Source: Elysia crispata (lineage: Eukaryota; Mollusca; Gastropoda; Plakobranchidae). From it: a DNA stretch of 64,000 nucleotides. Position numbers and translations under genes: made by a program. The stretch covers positions 1-64,000 of the forward strand of contig JAWDGP010005140.1 in assembly GCA_033675545.1 (NCBI GenBank), in the 5' to 3' direction. The notes beneath the pieces were generated by a model, which worked only from the letters and a program-made list of their open reading frames with translations, had not been told where the DNA came from and made no database searches. Shown here piece by piece: positions 12,586 to 30,700 of the stretch; the first letter of the stretch is position 1, and every line of letters starts with the position of its first letter.

Positions 12586-13260
12586 TGATAATTATTATTT
12601 TATCACATCTATTGTTATAAGAACATTTAGCTGTTTATACATTACGAAACATTTCCTTAAACCTGACTATGAATAATTCAGTCTACTTGACTAGCTTTCC
12701 TGTATCAAATAAATTTATATTTTCACCAGCTCAGTAAATTGAAAATCTTCTACTGTTCTAAGTTAACATTCAGTTTACTGGACGATTCACGAAACCTGAA
12801 CTTACATGACTGTATGTATGACAATGTATCGCAGGCCCTATATTTGAAGTAGGGTATCAGATCCTGTGTTAGCATATAAATATGATTTCATAAAAAAGGT
12901 AATTCATAATTAATCGTATGCCCGATAGCCAGGCTGAGAACCTCTGAGCCATGGGCAAGAGTAATGTAGCATTGGTGCATTGATTAATTGAACAGATCTA
13001 TAGTGTATGAACACAAGATTTTGTTTAACAAACATGATGGTTATGAGTGATTTAAGGACTTTCGTGTTGATGCATTTATCTATCGAATTTATTTGCCGTA
13101 GTAAATAATTACTATTGAGACATAGCTTTCTTTTATGTCTTCGTTTAAAAATTTGGTGTTGACTCCAGGTGAATGAAATAATCTAAATAGTAAAACAGAG
13201 TCTTGTGAATCAATTACTCCACTCTTTAAAGTATTGATTTCTTTACACAGCTTCATTTAT
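12586..13260. other. Intergenic spacer
   Basis: AT-rich; nothing recognised. Confidence 0.5.
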
Positions 13261-13640
13261 AGAAAAGAGGAAAAGGGAAAGAAGAAGAGGAAGGATATAA
13301 GAAGAAGGGGAGGAGAAGAGGAATTATATGAGAAGACGGAGAAGAAGAAGAAGAAGAAGAAGAAGAAGAAGAAGAAGAAGAAGAAGAAGAAGAAGAAGAA
13401 GAAGAAGAAGAAGAAGACGAAGAAGAAGAAGAAGAAGAAGAAGAAGAAGAAGAAGAAGAAGAAGAAGAAGAAGAAGAAGAAGAAGAAGAAGAAGAAGAAG
13501 AAGAAGAAGAAGAAGAAGAAGAAGAAGAAGAAGAAGAAGAAGAAGAAGAAGAAGAAGAAGAAGAAGAAGAAGAACAAGAACAAGAAGAACAAGAACAAGA
13601 AGAACAAGAAGAACAAGAAGAAGGAGGAGGAGGAGGAGGG
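13261..13640 (+). repeat. Long (GAA)n purine array
   Basis: About 75 to 80 nearly perfect GAA/AGA units (13340-13573), preceded by impure purine sequence and followed by AAC-interrupted units (aagaacaagaacaag...) and GGA units. All purines lie on the plus strand. Poly-Lys, poly-Arg and poly-Phe frames here are repeat translations. Confidence 0.97.
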
Positions 13641-14894
13641 GTAGGAAAGGGCGATGATGATGATGATGTTGATGATGATTATGATAAAGAGGAAGAATTA
13701 TTTTCGAGGGTTACAAAAATTCAGGTTGGCTAGAACTTGAAGGTACATATTATAATTATGAATTATAATTTTATCGAATAGAGCGCTTTTTTATCAATAA
13801 AAGTTTGAAAGTTAAACTTACCAAAAAGAAATTGTGTGTAGCGCCCAGAGTTTGAAATCAATCTCTATAAATTCTCTTTACATATAAAGTCCATGTTATA
13901 AAGTCTGGTATAAGCTCCAATAAATTGTTATTTCCTCAAACACTGTAAGTGCGCAAAATGTTCCTGTACAATGAAACTGAAATACGTCTTGTCTGGCATC
14001 GAAAGATCTGATCCCTCCCCTAACCTCTACCCCAATCCGTGCTGATAAGACAAGTCCCAAAACAAGGTTGATCCCTGATCCACTACTCCACGTAAAGTCT
14101 GGGTCGAACGTAAAGCCTCCAGAAAACGGTCACAGTGCAGCAGTACCTTGTAATAAAATTTCTTGTCCTTTACTTCTGTATTCTCGCCATAATAAAAACA
14201 ATCGTTTAATCGGTGTACTGACATAAATACCTTTTGATAATTTTTTTTACGTTCTTAAAACCGCAAATTTGCAAGTTGATCACCTTCTGCAGCAAGTGGG
14301 AACTCTGGTTAAAAAACGGCCCACATATGTACAAGAAGCCATGGTTTCATTTTGATTCTGATTACATTTAAAAAAGAGAGAAAGAAACGGAGAAGAAAGA
14401 AATATAAACGGAAGGAGGAGATAAAAACATATTTTTTAATCTGTTAACAAGTCAGAGATTTATTTAGCTGTCCTGCTTATTAAGTACTTAAGATTTTAAA
14501 GCTATCGAATGCTTCCACAAGCTTGTCGCTCATTATTCTATTTGAAAGTAGGAGGAAACATTTTGACTGAATCGATTTGAGACGTGAGTTGAATTATTTA
14601 GGGATCCTCTATAGTTTATTTTGGCTTTAGATCTTCCGTATTATAGGTCTTGGTGGTTATTCTCTTGGACTAGTTAAAATTGTAATAATTCTGTTGTTCT
14701 TTGTTCCAGAAATTTTGAAGTTCAAGGGATTAAAACCCAAAACTTGGAGGGGAATTTTATAGGCTTGAACAAAAGCGAATGTTCACCTTTCTCCTTCTAA
14801 GTATCATTTGTAGAAAACAAACTTTAAATCAAGGTATTCCGTAAGCTAATTTAGGCGTATTTTAAAACAAGTTCATGAAAAACTCCAGACCTGG
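13641..14894. other. Intergenic spacer
   Basis: Short GAT runs at 13650-13680, otherwise no recognised feature. A 65-codon minus-strand frame at 14027-14224 has no recognisable motif and no supporting splice sites. Confidence 0.45.
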
Positions 14895-15031
14895 GATTTG
14901 ATATTGATTAATAAGTGAGTTAGGTATATTTTAAAAATAAAGATTCAATTTAAACCCGCTTTTGAGATTTGATATTGATTAGTAAGCGAGTGAGGTATAT
15001 TTTAAAAAATAAAGATTCAATTTAAACCCGG
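14895..15031. repeat. Two-copy 71-bp direct repeat
   Basis: A 71-base unit beginning gatttgatattgatta starts at 14895 and again at 14966, with only a few differences, ending in ...attcaatttaaacccg. It is a recent local tandem duplication. Confidence 0.85.
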
Positions 15032-15556
15032 ACAAAGGGTAGACATCAGCAGTCCGAGCGAAATTTACAGAGAAATTTGTCACAACAAAAATTGACAAAA
15101 TCTACAAACAGGGATTTAGTAAGCTTCCAAATGTGTGATTAAAAAAAACAAAACAAAACAAAACAAAAAAAAAACAGATTCCACGAATCAACAACTACCC
15201 TGTATCCGTCTTTCTTTTAAATATTTTCTTAGTTCATTGCAGTCCGGATCTTTTCTGTCACTCAGTCTGCTAGTGAATGAACTTATCGAAGCAATGACCA
15301 CTATCAGTGTGAGATCCGTAATCATTGTAGGCTACAAATATCGGTTTTGCTGCCAGGCGCGTGACCTTAGCATTGGCCTATGCGTCTGACCTTGACAGTT
15401 TACCACATCGTGTTCAGAGCGGACGATTTAGATTTTGGCGTGTTGCCATTGGTTGACAGCATCCAATCACTGACTGATCGGAAACCGCCAGGACTGTCAG
15501 TGGTCAACCTTTTACCGCTAGTGACCTGCCACATTAATTTACCCTCGACTTTTTAT
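15032..15556. other. Intergenic spacer
   Basis: Nothing recognised apart from an A-rich run at 15140-15178. Confidence 0.45.
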
Positions 15557-16260
<704 letters not shown>

Positions 16261-17696
16261 GTTCTTGTGTTGCTTTAGTTGTGATACCTGCCTAAAAACA
16301 TATTTTTAAGAAAGATCTCCGACATTCTTCCTTGGAATTAATACAATTTTAATCCTAAAACAACTCGAATACCTTGAAAAAACATATTCAACCAACTATG
16401 TGTATATCTTGATCCTTTATTATTAACTTTTGACGGCGCTACAAAACATTACTTTTGCCACATTCCAAGTGAAAATGAGAAAAAAAATACCGCTCTTTTG
16501 TTACCGTGTAACGCGCACGGTACAAAAATTAGTTTAATATACTGTGGTGGAAAGAAAAAGATAAACAAAATGTAATATTATCAGAAAATAGATGCGGGGA
16601 TGGGTATAATTGAAAGTGTAGAATAAATAACAATGAAAATTAAATATGAGCAATAAAAGGATGGGATGCATGTCTGGTTCATATCTTTTTATTATTTAGA
16701 GACAAAATATAACCACGTCAACAACTTTGAAAAAATAGTTATATCAAATAGTCATGTTCTACTTTGCGTATCTCCCAGCTTGCCGTGATTAAAGTTTGTA
16801 TACCAAAGCCGTGGAAGAACTTTCATTATTATGGCTCTTATCTGGTGACCAAAGAAATTGAAGATAAGTTCAGAGCCATGCCTCCAAGTAATCTGCTGTC
16901 TACCTTATTTAATCATGTAGGCTGTCAGAGACCTTAGTTTATTAAAGTCTCTTGATTCTTCTCAGCAGTGCAAATTGCGTATGAGGAATTTCTGTGATAG
17001 TACTATATGTGCCTTTCTTAACTCATGGTGGAGCAAAAGTAAGAAACGGCGAGCATCTTGTGGACTACACCTTCTATAGATTTTTCATTTCAGGTTTCGT
17101 GTCCGAAAAAAATAGAGCTGAAGAAGTCCTGATATATTTCTACAAAACACATCGGATGACTATTATTAATGCTCCCTACAAATGGTCAGATATAAGAATG
17201 TATACATGGAAAAGCTTTAAAGATCTAAAGGGAAACCAAACGGACCACATATCATGAAGACTTCACGATTTAAAAATAAACACAAGAAATGCAAGGCGAT
17301 TCTAAGCACTGGCAAACGATTTGACCAGAACTCAATTATGAGAAATACGAGACTCAAAACGGAAACAAATGTGCGAGTAATTAAAGGGCAAAAACAAAAT
17401 TGCCGCAACAAATAATGGCAGCTCTGAAAAAGTCATAAAAGACGAGTTCCAATAAAAAGTAAGAAAAAACCAACTTGTTTAATAAGGTAAAGAAACAGTT
17501 GATATGGCGAATAACAAATAAAAATGCCGTGCATAACGTTAGTGAAGTATATGAGAAAAAAAAAGCATCGGCGTTATTTTTACCATTATATTTAATATTT
17601 TTCTTCATCAATATACAGTACCAGAAGTTTAAAAAACATATACTGTTCCTGTGCCAAAAAAAAAAACCCAAAAAAAAACCAGCAAAACAAACCACG
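16261..17696. other. Intergenic spacer
   Basis: No supported gene. Frames at 16994-17257 and 17475-17702 have no recognisable motif. The last 200 bases may be a further upstream, badly decayed part of the LINE fragment that follows. Confidence 0.4.
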
Positions 17697-18010
17697 CTGT
17701 GAATAGCATGAATGATTTACGCCCTGTCGCTCTAACATCTTGCGTTATGAAAGATTTTGAAATTTGTATAAATGCGTCATATTAACAAAAACGCTGGCAA
17801 TTTCTGGGATCCATACCAATATGCTTATAAAGTAAAAAAGAACAACTCGTAGACGCAATTACACGCATATTTTAAATAATATATTGGCACACTAAGACAA
17901 ACCTGGGGCAAGTATTAGTCTTATGTTCTAAGACTTCTCCAGCGCATTTAACACCAACTCCATTTATTGTGTGAGAAGCTAATGAAAAGAATGTGTATCC
18001 ATCTCATACT
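17697..18010 (+). mobile_element. Dead non-LTR retrotransposon reverse transcriptase fragment
   Basis: In the plus frames one reads NSMNDLRPVALTSCVMKDFE, then DPYQYAYKVKKN, then F-stop-DFSSAFNT. These match in order the conserved N-terminal blocks and catalytic motif A of LINE reverse transcriptases (typically NDYRPVALTS..., DPLQFAY..., DFSSAFNT) as I know the family. Stops and frame changes show it is dead. No YADD box or 3' end was seen. The clade is probably CR1/L2/Rex-like, but that is uncertain. Confidence 0.7.
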
Positions 18011-18107
18011 CTTTGGGTTTTGGATTATCTTAGTTTTAGGCACTGTTTGTTACATCAAGATCTTCATTAACATTTAATACAATCAAAACAAAACACCCAC
18101 ACACATG

Positions 18108-18112
<5 letters not shown>

Positions 18113-18152
<40 letters not shown>
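18113..18152. repeat. (AT)n dinucleotide repeat
   Basis: About 20 AT units flanked by short CA units. Confidence 0.95.
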
Positions 18153-18161
<9 letters not shown>

Positions 18162-18991
18162 ATTTTATGTCATAAGCCTGAAGAAAATCAGTCTTCAGAG
18201 AACTGACAAAAAATGTCGGGAACAGCAGATTGCTCCGACTTAGAACAGAAAATTCTGTACTGTTAGTGTTAACCAGTGTGATAATTTTAGAATATCTTTA
18301 GAATTATCTTTAAGGCTTTTCCTTTGCACCAATCTAGCCGCTTGATTTTTGGATGTTTCCAGTCTAAGGAACAAGATGGTATACCTGCATAAACACAACT
18401 TAAGCAATCTAATCTTTTAATAATGATCGAGTGAAAGCACGTGAGAAGTGCCTTTATTTATTGAATCTCGTTTCTTTCAAACGCTTTTAAGTTGAGAACG
18501 AAAAGATTATTGTTGGTTGTTCTTTTGAAATACAGTATGGTTTTCTATGGTTAAAAATATCAATGTTATTAAAAATAAACTCAAAGCAACGGATTTCTGC
18601 CCACAGCATACCTATTTTATGTCAACGAACATATTGCCTCTTTTGCTCATTACAAAAGCAACTTCTAAGTGTAATGACTAAATTTCAGTGTGTTTCTTGT
18701 AATTCAATTCTGTATGTGCAATAACACTTTTCCAACAAATTTAAGCTTTCCTTTTTCCTAACCATAAAGATAAAGATGAAAACTATCTCTGTATATAAAA
18801 AAGTCTCTATTGTTATCAGAAATAATGTCACACAATGGTGCTGCCTACATGGAATGCAATATGATTCTGGTACTGTAAAGAGTTGTAAAAAGATGAAGGA
18901 GCAAAATTAATAATAACCAAGGATGTGCTAAGAGAAGTGCAGTAGGCCTATATGCCATAATTAAAAAGCATAAAATAAAGATAAGGGAAGA
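18153..18991. other. Intergenic spacer
   Basis: AT-rich; nothing recognised. Confidence 0.45.
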
Positions 18992-20017
<1,026 letters not shown>

Positions 20018-20081
20018 CATATATATATATATATTTTTTTTTTATTATTTTTTTTTTTTTTTTTTTTGGGGGGGGGGGGGA
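20018..20081. repeat. AT run, poly-T and poly-G tract
   Basis: AT units, then T runs, then about 13 G in a row. A similar T-then-G tract occurs at 63282-63302. Confidence 0.9.
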
Positions 20082-21583
20082 ATAACAAAGACAAGCGCTT
20101 ACGTTAAGGGAGTAAGATGGAAGGTTGTTTTCTTTTGTGGTTTTTGTTTGTATATTTGACTTTTTTTTTTGGGTCCTGTTTTGTTAAAGCTAGATTTATG
20201 TATTATTGTTTCAGACTGAATTTTTTTGCAATGTATTATTCCAGATTTCTGCCACACTGATTTATCTTCTGATCCTTCCAGCCTAATGAAAAACAGACCG
20301 CCATGATGTTTTTTGTTTTGTTGCAGATATCTTTTTTTTTTCTATTATATACTTCCGCCAGGGCCAAATTCATATGACGTTTTTATAAAGGTCTTGATAA
20401 AGCCTCTTCACTCAAAATTGTTGAGAGTGCAACATTTCAATCAAAGAAAACACACTTGAAAATGATGTTGCCCTATAATCCGTGCCATATTCAATGCTCT
20501 AACTTACATGAAATTATCAAAAATGAAAGGTGGCGTTCTCCATAATTATATATCTACAGAAGTTGGAAAAGCAAAATAATTAACAAAAATGTTGCCTTGA
20601 GCTTCAGTCGCTGTGGCAAATAGTTAGATCCTGTTTGTCAATAGATTGAATCAATATAAATAGCTTGGGTTAAATGTACGTGCACATAGGCGTTCGACTA
20701 ATTTCAGTAATAAAAATAATAATAACATTTTTTTTTAAACTGTGATCGAATTAGGTTTCTATTTTCACTCTTTTGAGCAGTATGCAGATAGTTAGTCGAT
20801 TCGGACGATTGAATCAATCTTTATTGTCATTCTACCGTAATCACGGTATTGGAAGTTAACAATTTGTGGCAAGCACTATACTCCATTTTGTTGACTTCAC
20901 ATTTAGCCAGAACCACATCTACATTTCTCGGAAATAAATTTTGGTATCTTTCCTTTCTCATCTACCCTCCGTTTGAATGAAAATGAAAAAAAAACAAAAA
21001 CATTGACATGCCTTTGTCTATTTGTGTAAGATATTTCGTTGCTCTCTCATACGAAGATAAGGTCTCTAGTTTTTACTATTTTGTAAGTGGAAAGTTCAAA
21101 ACTCGCAAAGACGTCTTTGATTCTCTACTTCTACTACCTTCGTTTGGCTCCGTATTGACCTAGGAAGAAAAAAAGATTTCTCCAGATTTGAATTAAAGAC
21201 CAGGCCATTTTTAAAGTGAGAAGTCCTGGTGTTTTAAGGGGTTAAACTTCAACTTTCAGATCTCCAAGTTCGAATCACGCGTCTTAGACGAGTTATTGGC
21301 CTTGTTTTCTCAATCCCAACCTGTTACATCAGGACTTGTTGCGCGTGGAAAAATTAATTTGTAAACATTATGCAATAAGGCAAGTTGCATGAAGTAATCG
21401 CAAATGGTATATTACGCTGATTCTATTTTTTTTTTTTAATCATTATTATAATTTATGGCAATATCCATCTCCCTATTTCCGGCAACTCAATGTGTATAAA
21501 AAAAGCAATCACCCATGGATGTGATCAGATTTTGCAAATGTATCTCAGCAATGTTTCAATCTTTTCCGTTTTTTAACTCTTGC

Positions 21584-21584
<1 letters not shown>
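20082..21584. other. Intergenic spacer
   Basis: No coding exon or mobile-element motif recognised. Confidence 0.45.

Positions 21585-21625
<41 letters not shown>
21585..21625. repeat. (AT)n dinucleotide repeat
   Basis: About 20 AT units. Confidence 0.95.
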
Positions 21626-21628
<3 letters not shown>

Positions 21629-23405
21629 TTGTTGTATTTCATCTAAATTAATGTCATTATAATTTCTTTTCAAGGCATGTAAGGATATTTATCCGGATGT
21701 TGGTTATTCTGATCCGATTGTAAAATGCAAGTTATGTAGCCTTGATCTAAATGCACGTAAAACCACGTACTTAGATCAGATTGAGATAAAGCTCTCATCA
21801 GTGAAGAGCACTATTTTGGCTCATTGTTGATTGGTTATTTGATTTATACGTTGATTGACTGACATAGCCTGTCATGTGTGAGGTGATAATCCATTTTTCA
21901 CCAACATACCGTCAAGAAGGGAGACCGCTGAAAAAAGTGAAATACAATCGAAAGTTCAGGCTTCTTTCATAGGATAACAATATGTGAGAATCTTAAACAT
22001 TATAAACTGGTAAAATCTCAGAAGCTGACGCAGTAGGAAAATTAAAAAAAAAATAAGGATGAAATAGAAATACACCCATGGCTGTTAAGTTTTTCATATC
22101 GTCGAGCAAAGCAGGCTCTGAATCGCTTAGGTATAAAACGCTTGAAAAGCTATGAGGAGCCTTGTCTGTGTCAGCTCCCCTCGAAATAGTCGTATTAGTT
22201 GGCTTTTAAAGCAAGAAATTACAATAAAGATTTAGGTATGACTAAAACCCAGGCATCTTAACTATTGTATAGTTTAAAAAAATCAATTATGTATATATAT
22301 GTAATCTAGATATTATGTTTCTAAGCTTTCACGAAAAGACACAAAAGGGATGCTATTGCTAATAACGTTTTCCGGTTTCCCATGAATACACTTATAATTT
22401 TAATCTGGGTTGAACCAAAGGATAAAAAAAATGTTGTTACCAGTGGATGAGAAATAAATTTATAATATCTTATTGTTAACAAATATTCTAATTTCGGTTT
22501 TGCTGTCCATTTTCTCACTAAGGTAAAAGAGGGCTTTGGAATTTACAAGGTTTTTTTTTAAATTTATTTTACATACATTGGATTTTGAGTTGAGCCGACT
22601 TCTACCATTTTGCTGTGAGAGAACTTTGGCCCACATGTGCGAAATCCTCCATTGAATCCTCTCAGCGTTTTAAACTTTCAGGATTGATAGAGCTAGAGGC
22701 ACACGCATCTGCTACACATTGTCGTTCGAGAATCTTCCGCATTCGAGCGGATGGACAGTCGTTGAAATATATCAAAACTATCACGAATAGGCATATCTAC
22801 AAGATACTTTTATTAGTGCCCTATGTGATTGTATATCATTTGATTTGCAATGTTTTCATTTAGCAACACGAAATTAGGTTCCTTCAGACCTGCATCAAGT
22901 TTTTTTCTCTATTAATTTCCCTGAATGGGCCTCAATTTTTTCTGCATGGAGACACAAGGGAAACTTAAGTGCTTTGAAGTGCGCTTTTATCAGTAAGTTA
23001 AGAGCAGAGGCGACGCTCTGTCCATTTAAAAAAAAAATGAGAATATCTACCCGCCATGGTTGTCAATCTGTTTTGTCCACAATTATTGTTCTGTCTGTGC
23101 ATATCCGTACCTTTGTACCTCAAATGCATTCCAAACCCCCCCCCCCCCCCTTTTTTTTTTCCCCAGACGCACACACACAAATTTTCACATCTTTTAAGAT
23201 ACATAAACCTGTACGTGCTGCATGCTGTAATCTCTTTTCTCTGCTGCACTTTTACTTTACAGTTGTTGTTTTTTTAAATGTTGAAATTGTCACAATAAAC
23301 AGGCCTTTCCCACAGTAATGACATGCCAATATTGATAACGGTTTCAAGGACGATGATTAAATTTGGCGCATGTAAACACCTTATATAAAGGCATATGTAT
23401 GAATT
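21626..23405. other. Intergenic spacer
   Basis: Several frames of 60 to 115 codons occur between 22321 and 23318, but none has a recognisable motif or splice support. A C-run/T-run tract lies at 23137-23164. Confidence 0.4.
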
Positions 23406-23410
23406 ATATA

Positions 23411-23445
<35 letters not shown>

Positions 23446-23460
23446 GATATATGAGTATAA
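23406..23460. repeat. (TA)n dinucleotide repeat
   Basis: About 25 TA units with one phase break. Confidence 0.95.
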
Positions 23461-26501
<3,041 letters not shown>

Positions 26502-26589
<88 letters not shown>

Positions 26590-26602
26590 ATAATAATAAT
26601 AA

Positions 26603-26633
<31 letters not shown>

Positions 26634-26667
26634 AAAAATAATAATGATGATGATGATGATGATGATG

Positions 26668-26712
<45 letters not shown>

Positions 26713-26733
26713 TAATAATAATCATGACTGATG

Positions 26734-26806
<73 letters not shown>

Positions 26807-26908
26807 TAATAATAATAATAATAATAATAATAATATAAGAGGAGGAGGAGGAAGAAGAAGAAGAAGAAGAAGAAGAAGAAGAAGAAGAAGAAGAAGAAGA
26901 AGAAGAAG

Positions 26909-26964
<56 letters not shown>
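26502..26964. repeat. Compound trinucleotide block (ACT)(AAT)(GAA)(GAT)(AAT)(GAA)(AAC)
   Basis: In order: ACT units to 26588, AAT, GAA, GAT, AAT with short interruptions (26668-26835), GAG/GAA (26838-26909), and AAC (26910-26964). At least six trinucleotide motifs abut without spacers. Confidence 0.97.
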
Positions 26965-27543
26965 GATAAAAAACAACCTCATGGATTCTGACCCCCAATC
27001 TACTCATCTCCTCCTCTCCCTCTTGTATAAAAATTAGTTGAAAATTCTGTCGAACAATATGTATCGATTTAAACTACCAAAGGCGATTATAAGGAGTATT
27101 CGCTACGATCCAGGTCAATTTCATATCTTTGCTTGATGCACGCCGGTTTTTGATGAGCTATTGGACTAGTTTCGTACGCTCCACTTCACTTGTGCTCTTC
27201 GCTACGCGCCATAGATAGAACACACGTGGTAGAAGTTGGATTAAAGCGATTACTCTAATTTAAAAAAAAATAATAATATGATTTCTCAAATTTCAGATTG
27301 CAGTGAACATTAAGTTGATGCTTTCAGGTTAAATTCTAATAACAAAGATGAATGTAAGTTTTGCCTGATTTAGAACCATCTTGGAGAAATTATGTAAAAA
27401 GCAAAGTGTAAAAAAATTTACGTGACAAATCAACAGCTATTGGTATCGATACCACTTAGTTCACAACCTGATTAAAACCATCTGGTGCGGTGGCTATGCG
27501 CTTTAAATGCGGTTATAAAATTAGTGTGTTCTCGGCCTAGATT
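26965..27543. promoter_or_regulatory. Upstream region of cyclophilin gene 1
   Basis: Noncoding. A TATAAAA sequence at 27514-27520 lies only 23 bases before the first ATG at 27544. If it is a working TATA box, transcription would start at or just past that ATG, favouring the internal ATG at 27658. A GC-richer patch (gtgcggtggctatgcgc) precedes it at 27484-27500. Confidence 0.4.
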
Positions 27544-27720
27544 ATGACTCTTCCAGCGTGTTCCGGCTTTTTGAGATACTTTGGTAGAAGAAGCCAGGTC
27601 TTCTCCCTTCCTGTTTTTCACACTGTAAGTCGTAACTTTAGTAAACCATCAGACGCCATGAGTTCGTGTTTCTTTGATGTTTCCATTGGTGGGCAACCAG
27701 CCGGCAGAATAGTGTTCAAT
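27544..27720 (+). CDS. Cyclophilin gene 1 exon 1
   Basis: 59 codons: N-terminal extension, then [19 protein letters not shown] and FN, ending in phase 0 at donor gtgagt (27721). The ATG at 27544 has A at -3. The internal ATG at 27658 begins the conserved fold. Confidence 0.93.
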
Positions 27721-30700
27721 GTGAGTATCCTAAGTATCTTTGTTTAAACATTTAAATATCTAAACGGGTGTGCGGTGGAAGAAATAGAGTCTATAAAGTC
27801 AAAGCTATTCGCCTCTCCCTATTAGAAAATTACCGCTTACTGTTTCTTTCTTCCTCTTAAATGCCCATGCCGTATCATTTCTAACTTCAATCAAGCATGC
27901 ATTTCCAAAAACACGATTTTAACATACATGAGTATCTATACTTATCTTTATAATTATGAGAAAATATTTATAATTTATCACAAATAGTGTTAGAAGCGAT
28001 AAAATTATATAAATTAAAGAACAAGTACAAAGACTTCAATATATGTCAGGAGAATAATTGGAAAGAGTTCCTTTTAGGTACGGACTAAAAATTTACACAC
28101 CAAAGAGGGCTTCGTTTGATCGGGACCATAGAAAAAGATTGGACTTGGGTTTTTGCTTGGGGTGACGCAAAGAAGAAAAATTAATTTATTTCAGCTCTGC
28201 CTCTTATCTAATTTATTCCTCTTCTCCGGGCTTTCTTCTATGTAAAAAACCGTCCGTAACTCATTCCGAACTCGGAATTAGGCATGCAGCAACCTTGTCG
28301 TGCTTCTTCTCCTTTTCCTATTTATAGTTAGACGCATTTTGTTATATTGAATTAGCGATTCTTCGAAGCCCAAGCAAAAGACATTGGTTTGCCGTGGCAA
28401 AATTTATTTTTTTTTTTTTGTTTATCCATGCATCCCAAAGAACAAGAAGCACGCTGACGGGCATTGATTGATTTCTTCTGCATCTTGAAGTTGAAGTAAC
28501 ATGTACGGTGCTAGACTGAGGATAGCCCTGAAAATTCATAGAGTTGAAGAACAAAAATGTGTTTTCTGTCCTTGCTATGAAAATAATTATAAACTATAGT
28601 TATTTATAACTTTCGTTAAATTCGTTTTTAGCAACAAACATGCTTTTGACAAGTTGAAACACCAGATCGGGCTGTTTGCAACCATTAAATATCGAAGAAA
28701 ACAAGTCTTAGCTCTATAAGAATTCTTTTTAGTCCACCCAGCTAAAAGTAACATATGGTCAGTTGCCAAAAACTGGGATACCAAAATGAACATAAGAAAC
28801 AATTTTAGGATTTGACCAAAGCAACAATTTTTTTTTGTGGAAGTATGTGTGACTGTAAGGGATTAAATTTTATGAGGTTTGCGACAAGAATTCCTCTGGA
28901 GTTTAAGATTTTAATTATTATGTAATCAGGTAACAAGTGTAACGCACATATTTGACACACAAAAAGTAGGCAAAACAATTATATTTGAGGTTCATCAAAC
29001 TACATATGGACACTCTTTACAAATAAATGAAAGGCTAAAACGATAAAAACCTCGAGCACATCAATAGAACAGTTTCTAAAACAAAAACAACTATAATTCA
29101 AGTCAAATGACGTATATATCTATTATTGCACTATGACATTTTTATGTTGGTTCACAATTTTTTTAATTTGATAAAAACAAAAAGTAGCTCCAGATGTTGT
29201 TTAAAAAGTGTCTTATACAAAACTGCAAGTTTTAATTTATAAAATTTTTACTAGAAATGCAAAAAACGGGAAAAAAAAAACTTAATCAGTCGGTTTTATC
29301 TATATCACTGACGACAAAGTTGAGAAACTGCTATTTTTCGAGGTTTATGATGTTTGGGTTCTACAAGCTGAAAATCCCGTTCTATGAACGGTACCCTAAT
29401 GTCAATTTATAGTGTGTGAGGTGTGTGTATGACGTATTAAATTGACTTATAGTCTTGATATCTATCCTTGTAATTATACTATCGAGATATAGGCCTCCAC
29501 CTATCTATCTCTAATTAGAATTTAGACATCCCTATTATCCTAGGCAAAGAATCTAAATTTAGACCTTCATTCCTTTTGAAATTTTAAGTCACAAAGTAAA
29601 TTCTTTACTCAGACCTTACTCTATAACATGTTGATCTGCATCTATAATTCTACCCGGTTTTAGAACTGCCGCCGCCTACATTGTAGGCCTACTTTCAGTT
29701 TGATTCCTGCTATCTTTGCACAGCTTCAATCACTTTACCACTTCAATCTTTTAGGCAATTTACAATTTTATGCCAATTTTATGCCAAAGTTGTGTCTAAA
29801 AATGCTCTATTAGATGGGCCTCATTTTTTACTTGGCTTCATTATTAAGAGAACAACAACAATTTTGGTTGACTACTCATAAAAATTTATCCATAGTGAGA
29901 AAACGAAATTGAAAAGTTATATTAAAATATAATTTGTATAAATTGCCTCAAATGATGTTTTAACCAAAATTAATGGAAAAGATGAGAATCGTACAAAATT
30001 TCAATAATTTCGTGGCCCATAATGAAGAGGAAAAAAATAAAATAACCATATTGAAAAACTTCTATTACGTCCAACCACAAGAACAACATGGAAAGAAACA
30101 TAAAAGAAACTAGCAATAGACATACTACTAATTAGGTTGAAAAATGTATGCAATAAAATTTTAATATGTAGAATTTATCAGTTCTTAATGTCATTTAGGA
30201 GAAACTAAAAACTCAGGACTCGCCATTATTATTTTTTATACAAAATTTTCATTATACAGATGAAAAAACGATAGAGATAAAAAGCAAAATCCGAATTAAC
30301 AAAGCTCTGCAATTTGTGTGTTGTAATCCCGTTATGATTAATATTATTAGCTAGAAATGCAAAGTAAAAGAATTAAAATCAATCTGTTATGAAAATTAGT
30401 ATCGTTTGCAAAGATGAGAAAACTACTGGTTTTTTGAAGTTCATGTATTCAGATTCTAAGAACAAATAAAAATGATATTGGAAAAGAACATAGTCTGATT
30501 AGTCATAAAAGGTTACCCGTAGGGAGAAAATGAAAACAAAAAATTATTTTAAAATGCTTGAAATATAACTTGTACATATTTCGCCAAATGATTTAGTAAC
30601 TCAAACTAATGTACAAGAAAATAATTATACACATTTTCAACGATTTCGTCGTCCGTTGTATAAAATGTTTAAAAAAAATTGTGATATTTTGCATGATACG

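Noticed and set aside
13234..13657. Poly-Lys, poly-Arg and poly-Phe frames
   Set aside because: They are direct products of the GAA array.
28342..28554. 70-codon minus frame with a ttttcag|GG start resembling an exon
   Set aside because: No partner exon, no donor in frame and no recognisable protein; chance is likely.
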